A stretch of DNA of 64,000 nt. Origin: Diplodia intermedia. Lineage: Eukaryota > Ascomycota > Dothideomycetes > Botryosphaeriales > Botryosphaeriaceae. Positions 53,301 through 64,000 of the stretch are shown here, piece by piece (positions within the stretch are counted from its first letter, which is position 1; each line of letters starts with the position of its first letter). Below the pieces are notes generated by a model, which was given only the letters and a program-made list of their open reading frames with translations, ran no database searches and was not told where the DNA came from. The stretch is taken from positions 1 to 64,000 of the forward strand of contig JAKEKT010000023.1 of the NCBI GenBank assembly GCA_021495925.1. Reading direction: 5' to 3'. The translations under genes and the position numbers were made by a program.

Positions 53301-55471
53301 GCCCTAACTCTCGCGGGTCGCCCTTCCGTCCCGCTAAACGCCTGAAGACGTACGGCCATCGAGCTCTGCGCGAATCACCAAAAAAGGCAAACAGACCACC
53401 ATCGGTATCTCCCACGCCGGAAAACGGGAAGATGGCCCAGGAAGAGGAGACTAATGAGAATGAGCACGTGGCTGAAGGGGACATGGTTTTTAACAAGCCT
53501 GCCGTTTTGAAGAAGGGGGTATTAGCACGTCTACGTGCGAAGTCTCCATCGGAGAAACGCCCACCAAATGAGGCCACCGTAGAGCCTACTAAGCCCAAGA
53601 GCGGTCGTCGAATTACCGGTGCTACGAACAAGCTTCGAGCCCGGTCGAAAAAGGTCTCGAATTCGAAGAACGCTAAAGCTGCAGACTCTACCAATGACCA
53701 ACAAGAACGCCAGAAAGGCACGGTACAGAATGAGGTTACTGACGAGCATCAAAAAGAGCATGATGGTCCGACCGCCTCTCGTCAGGAAGGCGTAGTAGAG
53801 AGTCTGGCCGAGCCCATCCAGGTCGTTGCTCCCAACCGAGTGTTCGCGCTTTTCAGAGGCACGAAGCCCGCCTACTATCCCGCCACTTGTCTTGGTCTCT
53901 CACCTAGCGATGGAGTCCAGTACCGCATACGCTTTGATGACGGTACGATCGCAAATGTTGAAAAGATGCATGTTCGAAGTTGCGACCTGAAGAATGGGGA
54001 CATAGTCAAAGTCGATCTTCCAAATATGCGAAAGAGCTCGTACATTGTACGGGGATTCAAGCACATTCTATCTGCCGAACAGATCGAAGAGGCAACTACA
54101 GAAGAGGCAGTTGCACCTACAGATGTACATGGTGCACATATGGCCGTCCTTCAGGTCAAGCAACAAAGCAACGCGGGGGAAACTGTGGAAGTCCCTCTAA
54201 CGCATCTCTACATCACGGTCTCTATGTGGATCCATTTCAACGATCGCACTTTTGCCCATCCGTCCGAAGCCGTAGAAGTTGGGGCGCGACCGCAGACACC
54301 GTCAACAAATATGTCTGTCCCTGGTACGCCGGCTTCCGGGAAGACTCGCCGGACGGTGCTTCCGACACCTGGAGGATCCGTTCAGCGTCCTGTTGCTGCC
54401 GCACCCGTAGCTCTCGCCTCTGACCTCTTCTCTGGCATGGCCTTTGCATTGACATTGCATGGGTCTGACGACGAGCGAAACACCATCACTAAACTCATCC
54501 TTGAGAATGGCGGCCGTATCCTCGATCCTGGATTTGAGATGCTCTTCTCAAGCAACGCCTCAAGTGCTGCCAGCCCCACAAAGACTCCCCTTACTACATC
54601 GAAGACACCTAAAGCCACACCTGCCAGCAAGAAGAAAGCCTCTGCACAATCATCAGACTCAGCCTCTACCACACTCACCTTGACCGCCCAAGCTAGCGCA
54701 CTCGGCTTTGTCGCCCTCATCTCCGACAAGCACTCCCGCCGCGCCAAGTACATTCAAGCTCTCGCCCTCGGCCTACCATGCCTCTCCTACCACTGGCTCC
54801 TCGACTGCCTGTCCTCAGGCACCCTCCGCCCTTGGCAGCTCTACCTCCTCCCCGCCGGCGAGTCGGCCTTCCTATCCGGCGCGGTCCGCAGCCGCGTCCT
54901 CACCTCGCCGCACTACGAGCCGGGCGGTGACGATGCGAAGTTGGACGCCGTCCTTAGTCGTCGCCAGCGCTTGCTCGACGGGAAGAGTGTCCTTCTCGTA
55001 CTGACCAAGGCGGAGCGCGGCCGCGCGTACCGGTTCCTGACGTCGGCCATGGGCGCCCGACGCGTCACGTGGTGCCGCGATGCGAAGGAGGCACGGAGGC
55101 GATTGGAGAGCGGCGAGGAAGAGTGGGATTGGGTGTATGTGGACGGCGCTGAGGAGCAGCTTTTCCCCTGTCTCGCTGCCGGTGCTGCTGCTTCTACCAC
55201 CGGTACGTCGATCCCGGCAGGGAAGAAGAGGAAGCGCGGTGGCGCTGGTGGCGCCACTGCCGCCGGTTCTGGTGCTATTTCATTCGCGTCGACCGTGTCG
55301 GAGAGGACGGCGGGGAGCTCGGTCATCGCGTCCTTTGCGGAGGGCGTTGGTGCGGGGAGGGAAAGGGATGCGGGCGGTGTGAAGGTGGTCGAGGTGGGAG
55401 GGAGGAAGGTGAAGGTCGTGGGGGATGAGTTCGTGATTCAGAGCTTGATCTTGGGCGCTTTGCTTGAGTGA
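50343..55471 (+). CDS. crb2: DNA-damage checkpoint mediator, Crb2/Rad9/53BP1 family
   Basis: Adaptor that binds modified nucleosomes at breaks and activates the effector kinase. A long exon from 50585 to 55471 is open throughout; I add a 57-nt first exon (50343-50399) and a 185-nt intron, giving 1647 aa. The conventional start at 50951 would give 1506 aa. The N-terminal part has many SQ/TQ sites for PIKK kinases (DTQPMDSQ and others) and is otherwise disordered. In the longer numbering a Tudor-like segment lies near residue 1100 (FALFRGTKPAYYPATCLGL... then YRIRFDDGTIANV), followed by tandem BRCT repeats from about 1295 (LFSGMAFALTLHGSDDERNTI... LILENGGRILD; YHWLLDCLSSGTLRPWQLYL) to the end. 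The order Tudor then two BRCT is diagnostic. Confidence 0.88.
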
Positions 55472-55806
55472 GTGGGTCATGGGTGCGTAATTAGTCGATG
55501 GGGGTTCGATTCAGATCACTGCTTTTGCTGTTTCTCTTTTCTTCATTTCTTTACAACGCGTATGGGTGGATAAGCTAGGAGTAGTCACCCTTTCGCTTCC
55601 TTTTCTTTTGGTCTACAACAAAAAAGACTGGCGTTTCTGGGGGGAAAAGGCTGGAAAGGCGATCGAGAAATAAGGGTCTGGCACCTGGAAATGGCAAATA
55701 ATATTGGCTGAAAGAGGTTTTCTAGGGAAGTGTTAGATAGGCGGATAGAGATACCACGTTTCTGAATACAATTCCAAATCAAGACGGATGATCATCTCTA
55801 CTCCTG
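55472..55806. other. Convergent intergenic region
   Basis: Between the 3' ends of the checkpoint gene and the oxygenase-less paralog; presumably 3' UTRs. No gene seen. Confidence 0.5.
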
Positions 55807-58047
55807 CTAGCGTCTCCAAGGTTCATCATCCATAAGGTCCACGACGTCAGTCTGCCCCACCCTCCGCCTCACATTCCTTGCACTCCCCCCCGGAGCCTTG
55901 CGCTTGTTCACGCTGCCCTCAGCCACCTCGCCCTCCTTCGGCTTCTTCCCCTCCACAACCCGCTCATACACCTCCTCCCCCAACACCACCCTCCAATCCA
56001 CCCCGGCCTCCTCCAACCTCGCCACCCACCCATCAAACTCCGGTGGCGGGCCGAGGTGACGAGAGCGGTAGGCGCTGAGGGTTGTGGCGTAGAGGGTGCG
56101 GAGGGGGTCGTCGTCGTCGTTGTGGTGGAGGGCGGTCAGGACAGAGGGGTCGGCAGTGCCAGCGAGGGAGCGGAGGAAGGGGAGCAGGACGGCGTCGAAG
56201 TCGCGGACGTCGACGCGGGAGGTCTGCGCGCCGAGGCTGCGCGCGAGGGCGGAGAGGCCCTCGGCGTCGTCGTCGTCGTCGGCGAGGAGGTGGGCGGCGA
56301 GCCGGACGAGGGCGTCGCCGTCCAGACAGGGCGTGCGCGGCGGCGGGGTGGCGGCTCGGCGACGCCCCCGCGGCTGCCGGGGTCGCTCGTGGGCTTTCAG
56401 CCGGACGTCTTTGGGGTCGTGCGCGAGGTCGAAGTTGGAGAGCGTCGTGCGGAGGACGGCGGCGAACGCCTCCTTTCTTGTTCCTTCGGGACAAGCTGTG
56501 TCGCTGTTGCGGAGAGCGACGAGGAAGCTGATGAGGGCGGGGGTCTTGTCGGCGAACCTTTCGCAGGTGGAAATGATGCTGGCGTTGTTGTCAGATTCTG
56601 GCCTTGAGGGAACGACTGGGCCGCTCTACTTACGTATCAAGTCTCTTGGGGCTAAGGATGGACACTAACGCGGGGCCGTCCTCGACGTAGAGTTTTGGTG
56701 CCCTGTCCAGGATTTCTTGCACCTTTTGCTCGATGAAGGCAGAAAATTCACCGTCGTCTTTCTTTGACCCTCCGTCTCCTGTTGCGTAGCCCGCTTGCAA
56801 CTCTGTGATAGTTGCGATCCATTGACTGATGATCATCTGTCTTGGCAAAACATGTTGGAGGCTGAATCTTGTCAACATATACGAAGATGCACGTGGCGTG
56901 AAAGCTGGGAAACCAAAGTCAAAGTGCTTACCCGCTACGAATCTGGGACATTGTGACCTTCCCTTCCCCTAGCCATTCCCCGACTCTGGTCGGTACTCCT
57001 ATCGGCAGCTTGCCACTAATCACAGCAGCGGCATCCTGGAACAAAGGCACATCGTTCAGCATTATGCTGGACGAAATGATAGTAGCTGGAAGCGGGCTCT
57101 CCTCGAGCAAATCGGTCGTTGTCCGGTATGTTTCGTGCATTTCTTTGTCTTGCCGGGCTTGCGCAAGTGCCTCCTGGGAGACAACCCTCAACGTGTGCGC
57201 GACGTGGTTGCTGGACGGAGCTGTCGTATACCGCTCCTCCAGGGCTTTGAGCAGTTCTACCATCCGCTCCGAGTTCGTAGGCGCAAAACGACCACCGGCG
57301 CTCCAAAGAAGACTTGAAGCATGCTCCTTATACTGGCTCAGAAGGAATTTACCTTCGTCCTCTGCTAGCACAACAACGACAGCCTAAGGAATCAGCATCG
57401 CGTAGCCAGACCCAGGTTTGAAGACTTACTGTTCTCTGCCACCAGTGCTCTGTGTTCGAATCACGTTCCGACGGGTTCTCACACTCAGTCTTGTCAGGCT
57501 CGTCGTCTCGAAGCGTGTCGTAGCCGGCAACCTCATCCGGACTCGACAAAACGTGTTCCGCGAGTCGACTGCCGTCGAGACCAAAGACACGTACGAGCCT
57601 GACAGCATCTTCACACACAACTGGGTCAAGCCGCCTACACATGGCCCTCCCACGCTCAAAGCTCGCCAAAAACACGGCAAAATCAGCCCCGTCGCCGCAG
57701 GCGTCCTCAAGCGCCCGCACGACTACCACATCCTTCCCCTTCAGACTGCCCTTTTCTAGGCACCTGTCAATGTCTGGGTTTCTCCCGCTCAGGCCAAAGG
57801 CCCCGAAGTCGATGCTGCTTTTACCTGCGTCATACTCTCCGTCCAGAAGATGGACGTATTTGCGGCCATTCTCGTTGGGGCTGACCTCGTGTTTCCACCC
57901 TTGAAGCGCGTCTTTGAGGTCGCATAAGGAGCTCGGCGGGATGGTGTTGTCTGCACTACAGTTTTCCGCGATGGCGGTCAAGGCTCTGACCAAGTTCATT
58001 TTGGCGTTGCTGGCGTGGCGATCGGGTGAAGGAGACTGATGAGGCAT
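55807..58047 (-). CDS. Paralog of the 2OG-oxygenase protein lacking the oxygenase domain (691 aa)
   Basis: Four exons (58047-57430, 57383-56932, 56867-56634, 56578-55807). It aligns by eye with residues from about 250 onward of the protein encoded at 37200-40705: LASFERGRAM against LASFERMRFG, LQGWKHEV against LKAWKTEL, EDEGKFLLSQY against QEHVARFLLSQF, and DKTPALISFLVALR against KNTPAMVQFLTSFR. All three introns fall at the same places and phases as introns of the longer gene. The iron-binding region is absent, and the sequence just upstream of the ATG is a CT-rich leader rather than oxygenase remnants. The C-terminus ends TDVVDLMDDEPWRR, similar to the VEVLDLTAD end of the paralog. Function unknown. 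A later in-frame ATG at 57999 is an alternative start. Confidence 0.8.
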
Positions 58048-60618
58048 GTTCACGCTCGAAATTGTCAAAGGTTGTTAGGGCGAGAAATGAAGCAGTGAAG
58101 GATGGAGAGGGGGGAAAAGGGGGATGACACGGAAATTTATGGTTCGAGCAGGGCTAGGTCCCGTCAATTGTTGGGAGAATAAGAAAAGAAGACAAAGGCG
58201 TGGTCGAAGAGATCTGTCGTAAAAGCGCGGTTGTCTAAAGGTTTCATTTTGAATACGCGAGACGCGTTCGGCACCGGGGTGACGCGACTTGAATTCCGGA
58301 CACAGTGGAGATCGGAGCCAGGATGATTACTCGTTCACACATCCACAGCAGGCGACAGAAGATTAGCCGCTGGGAATGCTACACTCTTCCAACATGGGTA
58401 ATTGAGTCTGGCATCTGGACGAGCTTGCGAGCGTTAAAGACACTCGTACGTGGGTAGTCGAATCCGATCTCTGCACTCGAGACTCCCATCTACGTCCGGA
58501 CGTTGGATTCGACTGGCTCTGTTTGACATGCCCAACTCCGCCTTACTGAGCGTGCGTTTCGAGTCTACCGACGAGCGCCGACCGGTCAGTGTCAAAAGAG
58601 TTTGGCATTAGTGTCGAGCCGGTTGGTGAAGGGAAGAGGTTCAAGATGCCTGAGGCAGCCAAGATGTCCAAGCGTCTGCACCAACCAAAGATGGACTAGT
58701 GCCATCTCTGCGCCCGGCGCACAAAACTCTTTTCGCGGCTCCTCGACTTTTCTTCCCTTCTTCTTCACGCACCCATTAGACAGTTCTTTTCAGCAGCCAC
58801 CCAGGACCGGCATTCTGTCGGATTCCTGACCTGGTATCACCATTGTTGATTCGCGATGTAGCGGTGCGGAGACGAAGGATTTTCCACGTGCTTCATAAGA
58901 GCTGGCCGCGCATTTTTCGCTGTTGCGCGGGCGGTGTCAGAGAAGCCCAACATACTGCCATCATCTTGGCAAGCTTGCTTCTTCCCCAAGGATGCTTGAT
59001 CAGAGGCAACGGTGTGACGACGTCTGGCCGAGTACCTTAGTGTCTGAAGCCCTGCCGTTCCCGGCGTCCGGCATGCCCAGCAAACGGTGATCAAGGCATC
59101 TGCGCGACTCAGCATTGCTGCGAGATCGCCTCTCCGATCAGCACACTTCTTGTGTACGCTGTTTGTGATTGATTAGGGCAACCCGGCCAGCGGGGACGGC
59201 GCCCGGTCCCAGTGTAAACCTTATCCAAACCGTTCCTGCAACGGCCATGCCACTCCCGCTCCTGTTGCATTGGGCCCCGCCGGCCAGCTCTCCGCAATCG
59301 AAGCCTTGCCCGCAATGACGTCTTTCGAGACACATGCGCCTCGCTCCGCGCGTCGGGTGCCCATTCACGCTCGAGACATCGCCGGTCGTGGTCCAGGCCA
59401 GTCCTTTTCCAGCCTCCATTCCGACTCCCCGAGACTTTCAAGGTTGTTCGAATGCGGAGCTCGATCCTTGGCACGGGTGGCGCACAGCTGCATCATCATG
59501 ATGATGATGGAAGAGGCTCCAAATCCGGGGGATAGACAGCACGTATGGGGGTTAGGACGACGTATGCAGTCGAGACGTCATCGGTGTCGAAGCCGTTTAT
59601 ATGCATAATGGAATTGATAACTCGATGACTAGTCTAGCCCCCCCTCTCTCTTTCAATTTAGTTGATTGTATGTGCGTATGGAACAGCTGCTGTTCGCTAG
59701 CGGGAGAACATCCCGCTCTCGGTGTCTATGCCGGATGTATATATGACCCGTCACTCAGCCAAGCCAATGTGTAAGGCCAGCCATGTCTTCCCGACCGACG
59801 CGGACAGATGGACGGATGACTGGCAAGCAGGTCCAGACCCTGGTGTTACCAGCCACTGCGGGGGGCCCATGCTAGCGACTCGTTAGGCCTTCAGCACCAT
59901 CATAGACATCGCGTTCGCGTGTACGCAAGCATAGGGAATGCAAGCCACGTGGATCATGCAGCCGATGATGGCGTGTGCTCGAACTGCCCCTCTCGCATGT
60001 TGCGGCGATACTCGGATAAGGAGATTTGCGTGATTCTCCATCACAGATCTGTGATTTATGTGGAGTCCCTGACAGAAGTAACGACACCTCGGTGAACCAA
60101 GCACTCCCCCCTTTGTAAATCCCCCTGTGTCTAGTGACACCACTGCAGTCGCGGCGAGGAAGTAAGATACTGCAAACAGGCCGCAGGACTCGAGTACTTG
60201 GTCGAGGCACGATAAACAATGACAGGACAGGGTTTGTTTACGTTTTACATTCAAGAACTACCTAGATCCTTGAGGAGTAGAACATGCCGAGGAGTGCTCA
60301 CTTTCTGTGCTGTTTTCAAAGTGATCGATGCACTTCTCTGCTCAAACCGAAACAGAAAACGCCCTCCATATGCTTGTGAGAACGGAGCGACCACCGAGAT
60401 TCGCAGCAATTTACGACTTCGATAGCCTCAATGATCGACCTTCCTTGACTGGGGAAAAAACATGCTGGGTATAGTTGAAGTGAAACAGTGTGGGTGACGA
60501 AAAAGCTAAGGGGACTTCATAATGATCGTGGAATCTCTCGTGGGGGATATGGTCTTTTTAGGGTTTTGCAAAGCTGTTCTACCGCCTGTGCCACTCCGTC
60601 ACGACATGCCACAGAAAA
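58048..60618. other. Large intergenic region, no gene seen
   Basis: About 2.6 kb between the paralog gene and GLC8. Short frames only; a small ATCATCATGATGATGAT palindrome-like run lies near 59495. No RNA gene or element recognised. Confidence 0.45.
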
Positions 60619-61588
60619 TCATCGGCCGTTGGGCATCGGAGGCACGGGCGGCTTCTCCAGCTCCTCCTCGTCCTCTTCAGCTAGCAGGTCGTCGGCGTGT
60701 CTGTAAGATTCGGTTAGCATCGCCCCTTGACATGGTTTCGCCACCACAACATACCCAAGAAGGTTCTTGACGTTCCTCATCTCGTAGTGCTTCTTCCGCG
60801 CCTGCTCGAATTGACGGTGTTTCTCCTGCTCCTGCGGCGGCTCCTCCTCGCGCTTGGTCTCGTCCATGGAGTCCGGATCCACAACAACACGCTTCTCGCC
60901 ATCCGAGTGGTGCGCACCTGCGTTCTCCACCTCCGGCTCACCGAGGTCAAGACCGGGAATGTCATCCTCCCTCGAAGACTTCTTCTTGGGCTTCGTCTTA
61001 TCCAGCTCATCCACCACGATCTGGTTCGCGTCGAGCGCAGCGATCTCCTCCTCATCCTCGGCAGGGTCGTAGTGGCTGGCGTAGGGCGTCTTCGGCTCCG
61101 TGATCTTCATCGTGCTGTCGCGCTGCTGCTCCGTCAAGTACAAGTTCGCTTCATCCCACTTCAGGCGCGGGCTGTTCTCGTCGTCGGCATCCGCACCGGG
61201 AGTGCCCGAGAGGCGGCGCGACGGCGGGCCGCGCGCGTTGGACGAAGAGCGGCGGTGGCCGGCATTCTGGAGGGTGTTTTGGAGCACGACCTCGCGCTCG
61301 GACATGCCGCGGGCGACGCCCGGGCGCTCGTTGGACGGCACCTGGGCGAGAGGCGCGCCCTCGCTGGTCGGGGACGTCGGGCTCTGGTAGGACGGGTTCT
61401 TGAGGATGCCTGGGCGAGCACAACATCGTCAGCACGGGAACTATCCAGGGCGCGGGACGGCTCGTGTCGGCGGCACAGCTGCTGACGATCACCCGCTGCT
61501 ACGTACCTTTGGGCCTCTCGACCGAGTGATGATGCGGCTGAGCCGTCGGGGAGTGCACGGGCTGGCTCATGGGCGAGTGCTGGGTCAT
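60619..61588 (-). CDS. GLC8: Protein phosphatase 1 inhibitor-2 homolog (Glc8/IPP-2)
   Basis: Regulator of type 1 protein phosphatase. Three exons (61588-61507, 61409-60755, 60700-60619) encode 272 aa. The first intron splits the codon of Gly28 and splicing creates KGILKN (27-32), the PP1-docking motif of inhibitor-2. The central block RLKWDEANLYLTEQQ and the phosphorylation motif ITEPKTPYASHYD (Thr135 matches the GSK3/CDK site of the family) follow. The helix EQARKKHYEMRNVKNLL corresponds to the HYNE active-site-blocking segment of animal inhibitor-2. The rest is acidic and disordered, typical of the family. Last exon ends in a Glu-rich and Pro-rich tail. Confidence 0.93.
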
Positions 61589-63657
61589 TTTGGCGGTGTT
61601 GGAGGGGCGCACACAAGAGGACAGGCCGACGCAGAGTGCAGCTCAGCTCGAGTGCGGGGGGATCGGGGTTTATCTGAGGGCTTCAGGAGTGCTCGGGATG
61701 GTGGGTCGGGGCGGGATGGTTATGGAGGGCCGTGGTGTTTCGGTAGGAAGTGAGCAGGCTCGTTGCCATGAGACAAGGCCTGCCCCCACCAACGCATCCC
61801 GACCCTGCACGTCCGATCGCTGCGTGCCGTTTGCGCGATGACGTTAGTGCTACCGAATACAAAACACGGCGGCAATCACGGCTCTACCGCCTCGCCAGCC
61901 GTACCGGATGACCTCCGAGCCACGGCGCCAGCAGAGCATGTGAGGGGGCTTGATTACTACAAGCGTGATGGCTGGGCCTTTCCCCGTCGCAGCGCGAGCT
62001 CGTGAACGGCGGGTGCTGACCAGCCGTCATGAAGCAGCGTGCGACCACCGCGCAGCCACCCCGCCTCGCCGCTGCCCAAACGCCGCGGGGCCCACGCAGA
62101 AATGCCGATTTCTTCGGAAGCAGGCATCAGCTGCTCTTAATAACGCATCCAATCCGGCACATCGAGACGTCAATCTGGGCTGTGAGGCTGCTTGCTCCCT
62201 ACCCAAGCACGTCGTGATGCAATGATCAGCCCGCGGGCCCAAGAAACCCTCGGCTGGTGGCGGTACGGATAGCTCCGCACACTACATACTACATGCGGCG
62301 CCAGCCCTCCGTGCTGCTGCTCAGCCATCTCGACACATACGCGCGCCTGCATCGCACCCCGCGTCTTTGCACCACTCCCGAGCGCCCTCGCTGCTGCAAG
62401 GCACCCCAGTCATCCCCAGAGTCGCCGCCCTTTGCGGAGGTGGAATCTGCTGCGCTATGTGACCAGTCAGTCGCCCATGTCTGAAAGTTACAAAAACAAC
62501 GTAGCTGCGGGTGCGTTTCTCAGCAACTGCCTATTTACCTCATGCACAACCAGCGCCATCGCGTGGGCGGCTGTGCGGCGAGTCGGATTACCAGAGCGTG
62601 AAGAATCATCGTCGAAACTTGGGGATGTGGAAGCTGGCAAAAATAGAACTCACATGAGACCTGCGAAAGCTTCCCGTTGGGGAAAAGTGTCAAGAGTCAG
62701 TCAAGAGTCTGTGTGTATCCAGGAATGCCGCCGAATGGCAGCGTTGCCGGACTTTATGCAGGTGAGATGCCCTTGCATCTAGCGCCATCATGTGCTCAGG
62801 CTCAGCACACAAAGCCGGGCGGATGCTGATCCGGGCGCTTTGCGTGGTCTTCGGGTACGCTGCGGCGTCCTCCTCGGCACGGCCGCTACCATAGAAAGGA
62901 CTTGTGCAAGGCCAAGGCCATGGCGATGGTGAACGACTAAGACAGGCGCCAGTTGCGATGCGGGGAGTGCGCCAGCCTCAACGGCGAGGTCTTCAAGAAC
63001 GGCGCGTTTCAAAGACTGAGCCGCCGAGTATGCTCAGCAAGCTGCTGCTGTGGTAACGGCAGCCAGAACATGTTGCGGCTGGCAGAGGTATGTCCCATCT
63101 TTCAGGTCGTCATCGCATCCTGGGTGCGCGCCCGAAGGGGCCCTCGTGATGACGGTTTTAAAGTGGGTTGAGCGTTCTCTCGACACACGCATCGGAGTCG
63201 CCAGCCGAGTAGAGTATTCGTGTCGGGCTGGCGATGATTTGAGTTGGTGGTCTTGGATTATTTGTAGAAGGAGAAGGTCGGCAGGCACAGAGAACTTTTT
63301 TAAGCGGCCGATTGTCTTGGCGCGCAAGGCCCAGCAAGCCGCAAAACGTAGCGCCGCGAACCGACATCTTTCCCGCATCGTCCATCAAGAACATCCGACC
63401 CAAACTCCTCCCATAGCACACCCGCCTCCACCGCCCCCTCCAGCTTTCGCCTACGTTTTCTTCGTCTTCAGATACCCTTTCTTCACCTCCGCGCCCTTCG
63501 CCGTTCCGCATCTTGCGCGCCCACATCCTCGCCGCCATCCCGCCCGTTGAAGCTGCTGCTGCTGCTGCACTTGTCTGGCCCTCTTGCTCTCCTCCACGCG
63601 CCGCCGGAGCGATCCCTCACACCCTTGCGCCACCTCTGCACGACAACCGAAAGTCCA
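61589..63657. other. Large intergenic region, no gene seen
   Basis: About 2.1 kb containing the divergent upstream regions of GLC8 and the right-edge gene. The last ~300 bp are pyrimidine-rich, consistent with a long 5' leader. No gene seen. Confidence 0.45.
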
Positions 63658-64000
63658 ATGGATAGAGACAACAACAACCTATGGACTCGTCGCTCAAAGT
63701 GAGCTCCCCGCCGCCCGACGCCCGCCATCTGCCCGCGGCCGCGTCCCGCACCCTGCAGCCATGCTAATGTCTCGGCAGCTCCTCTAAGCTTTCCCTGTCC
63801 ATGAACAACGACCACAGTGAACCGAAGAGTGACCATCCTCCACGTGCACGCTTCGGTGGCGGCGGCGGCTCCTCGCACGGCGGACGCTCTAATCCCTTCA
63901 ACGCCATCCCTCCTTTGACAACGGGAAACATAGCCTCTCCGACGACAGGCGCTTCCACAGCCTTTGGACTGGGATCCGGTGCCTTCGCATCATTTGGGTC
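63658..64000 (+). CDS. N-terminal part of an eIF4E-like protein (partial, runs off the window)
   Basis: Exon 1 (63658-63698) encodes MDRDNNNLWTRRS and joins, across an 80-nt intron with a GCTAAT branch-like site, to an open exon from 63779 to the window end, giving 87 residues so far. The segment is Gly/Ser-rich and includes FNAIPPLTTGNIASPT and AFGLGSGAFASFG. I recall this N-terminal style, LWTRRS followed by FGLGSGAFASFG, from fungal cap-binding eIF4E-family proteins, but the cap-binding domain itself lies beyond 64000, so the identity rests on memory of a disordered leader. Confidence 0.5.

Overview
The window reads as nuclear DNA of a filamentous ascomycete (Pezizomycotina; a dothideomycete is my guess, not proven). 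Genes sit on both strands and are cut by short GT-AG introns, mostly 46-70 nt. The GC content is fairly high, and the housekeeping proteins have fungal architecture (Ste23-type insulysin, Ycg1/Cnd3 condensin subunit, Crb2/Rad9 checkpoint mediator, Spc3, Apc8/Cdc23). I saw no rRNA, tRNA, CRISPR array, phage or intact transposon. Exon boundaries were assigned by hand from reading frame, splice sites and family sense, without RNA evidence.

Layout. 0.1-7.5 kb: an unrecognised Ser/Pro/Arg-tailed protein, then cysteine synthase and condensin subunit G sharing a 222-bp divergent promoter. 8-11.2 kb: a VOC-fold dioxygenase, then a SAYSvFN-domain protein divergent from signal peptidase subunit Spc3. 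11.2-15.7 kb: gene-poor, holding a 35-codon zinc-knuckle microprotein gene and one doubtful secreted ORF. 15.7-20.5 kb: an unrecognised 776-aa membrane protein and a secreted GH5 exo-beta-1,3-glucanase. 20.5-23.2 kb: no gene seen. 23.2-33.6 kb: acyl-CoA dehydrogenase, EthD-domain protein, insulysin with a probable mitochondrial presequence, ribokinase and an FMO-type monooxygenase.

33.8-41.6 kb: two diverged RNase H-fold genes, one with its catalytic carboxylates changed to histidine; a 1075-aa Fe(II)/2-oxoglutarate oxygenase-domain protein; and a small membrane protein. 41.7-45.2 kb: farnesyl diphosphate synthase and APC8/Cdc23, divergent. 46-50 kb: an HSL-type alpha/beta hydrolase and a Baeyer-Villiger-type monooxygenase. 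50.3-58 kb: the Crb2/Rad9-like checkpoint protein, convergent with a 691-aa paralog of the 2OG-oxygenase protein that lacks the oxygenase domain. 60.6-61.6 kb: protein phosphatase inhibitor 2 (Glc8). At the right edge an eIF4E-like gene starts and runs off the window.

Most of this is ordinary core genome. The best leads are three. First, the 2OG-oxygenase gene and its oxygenase-less paralog, which share three intron positions and similar acidic/hydrophobic tails. Second, the RNase H pair with one apparently dead member. Third, the 35-residue Cys-rich microprotein gene in the gene-poor stretch.
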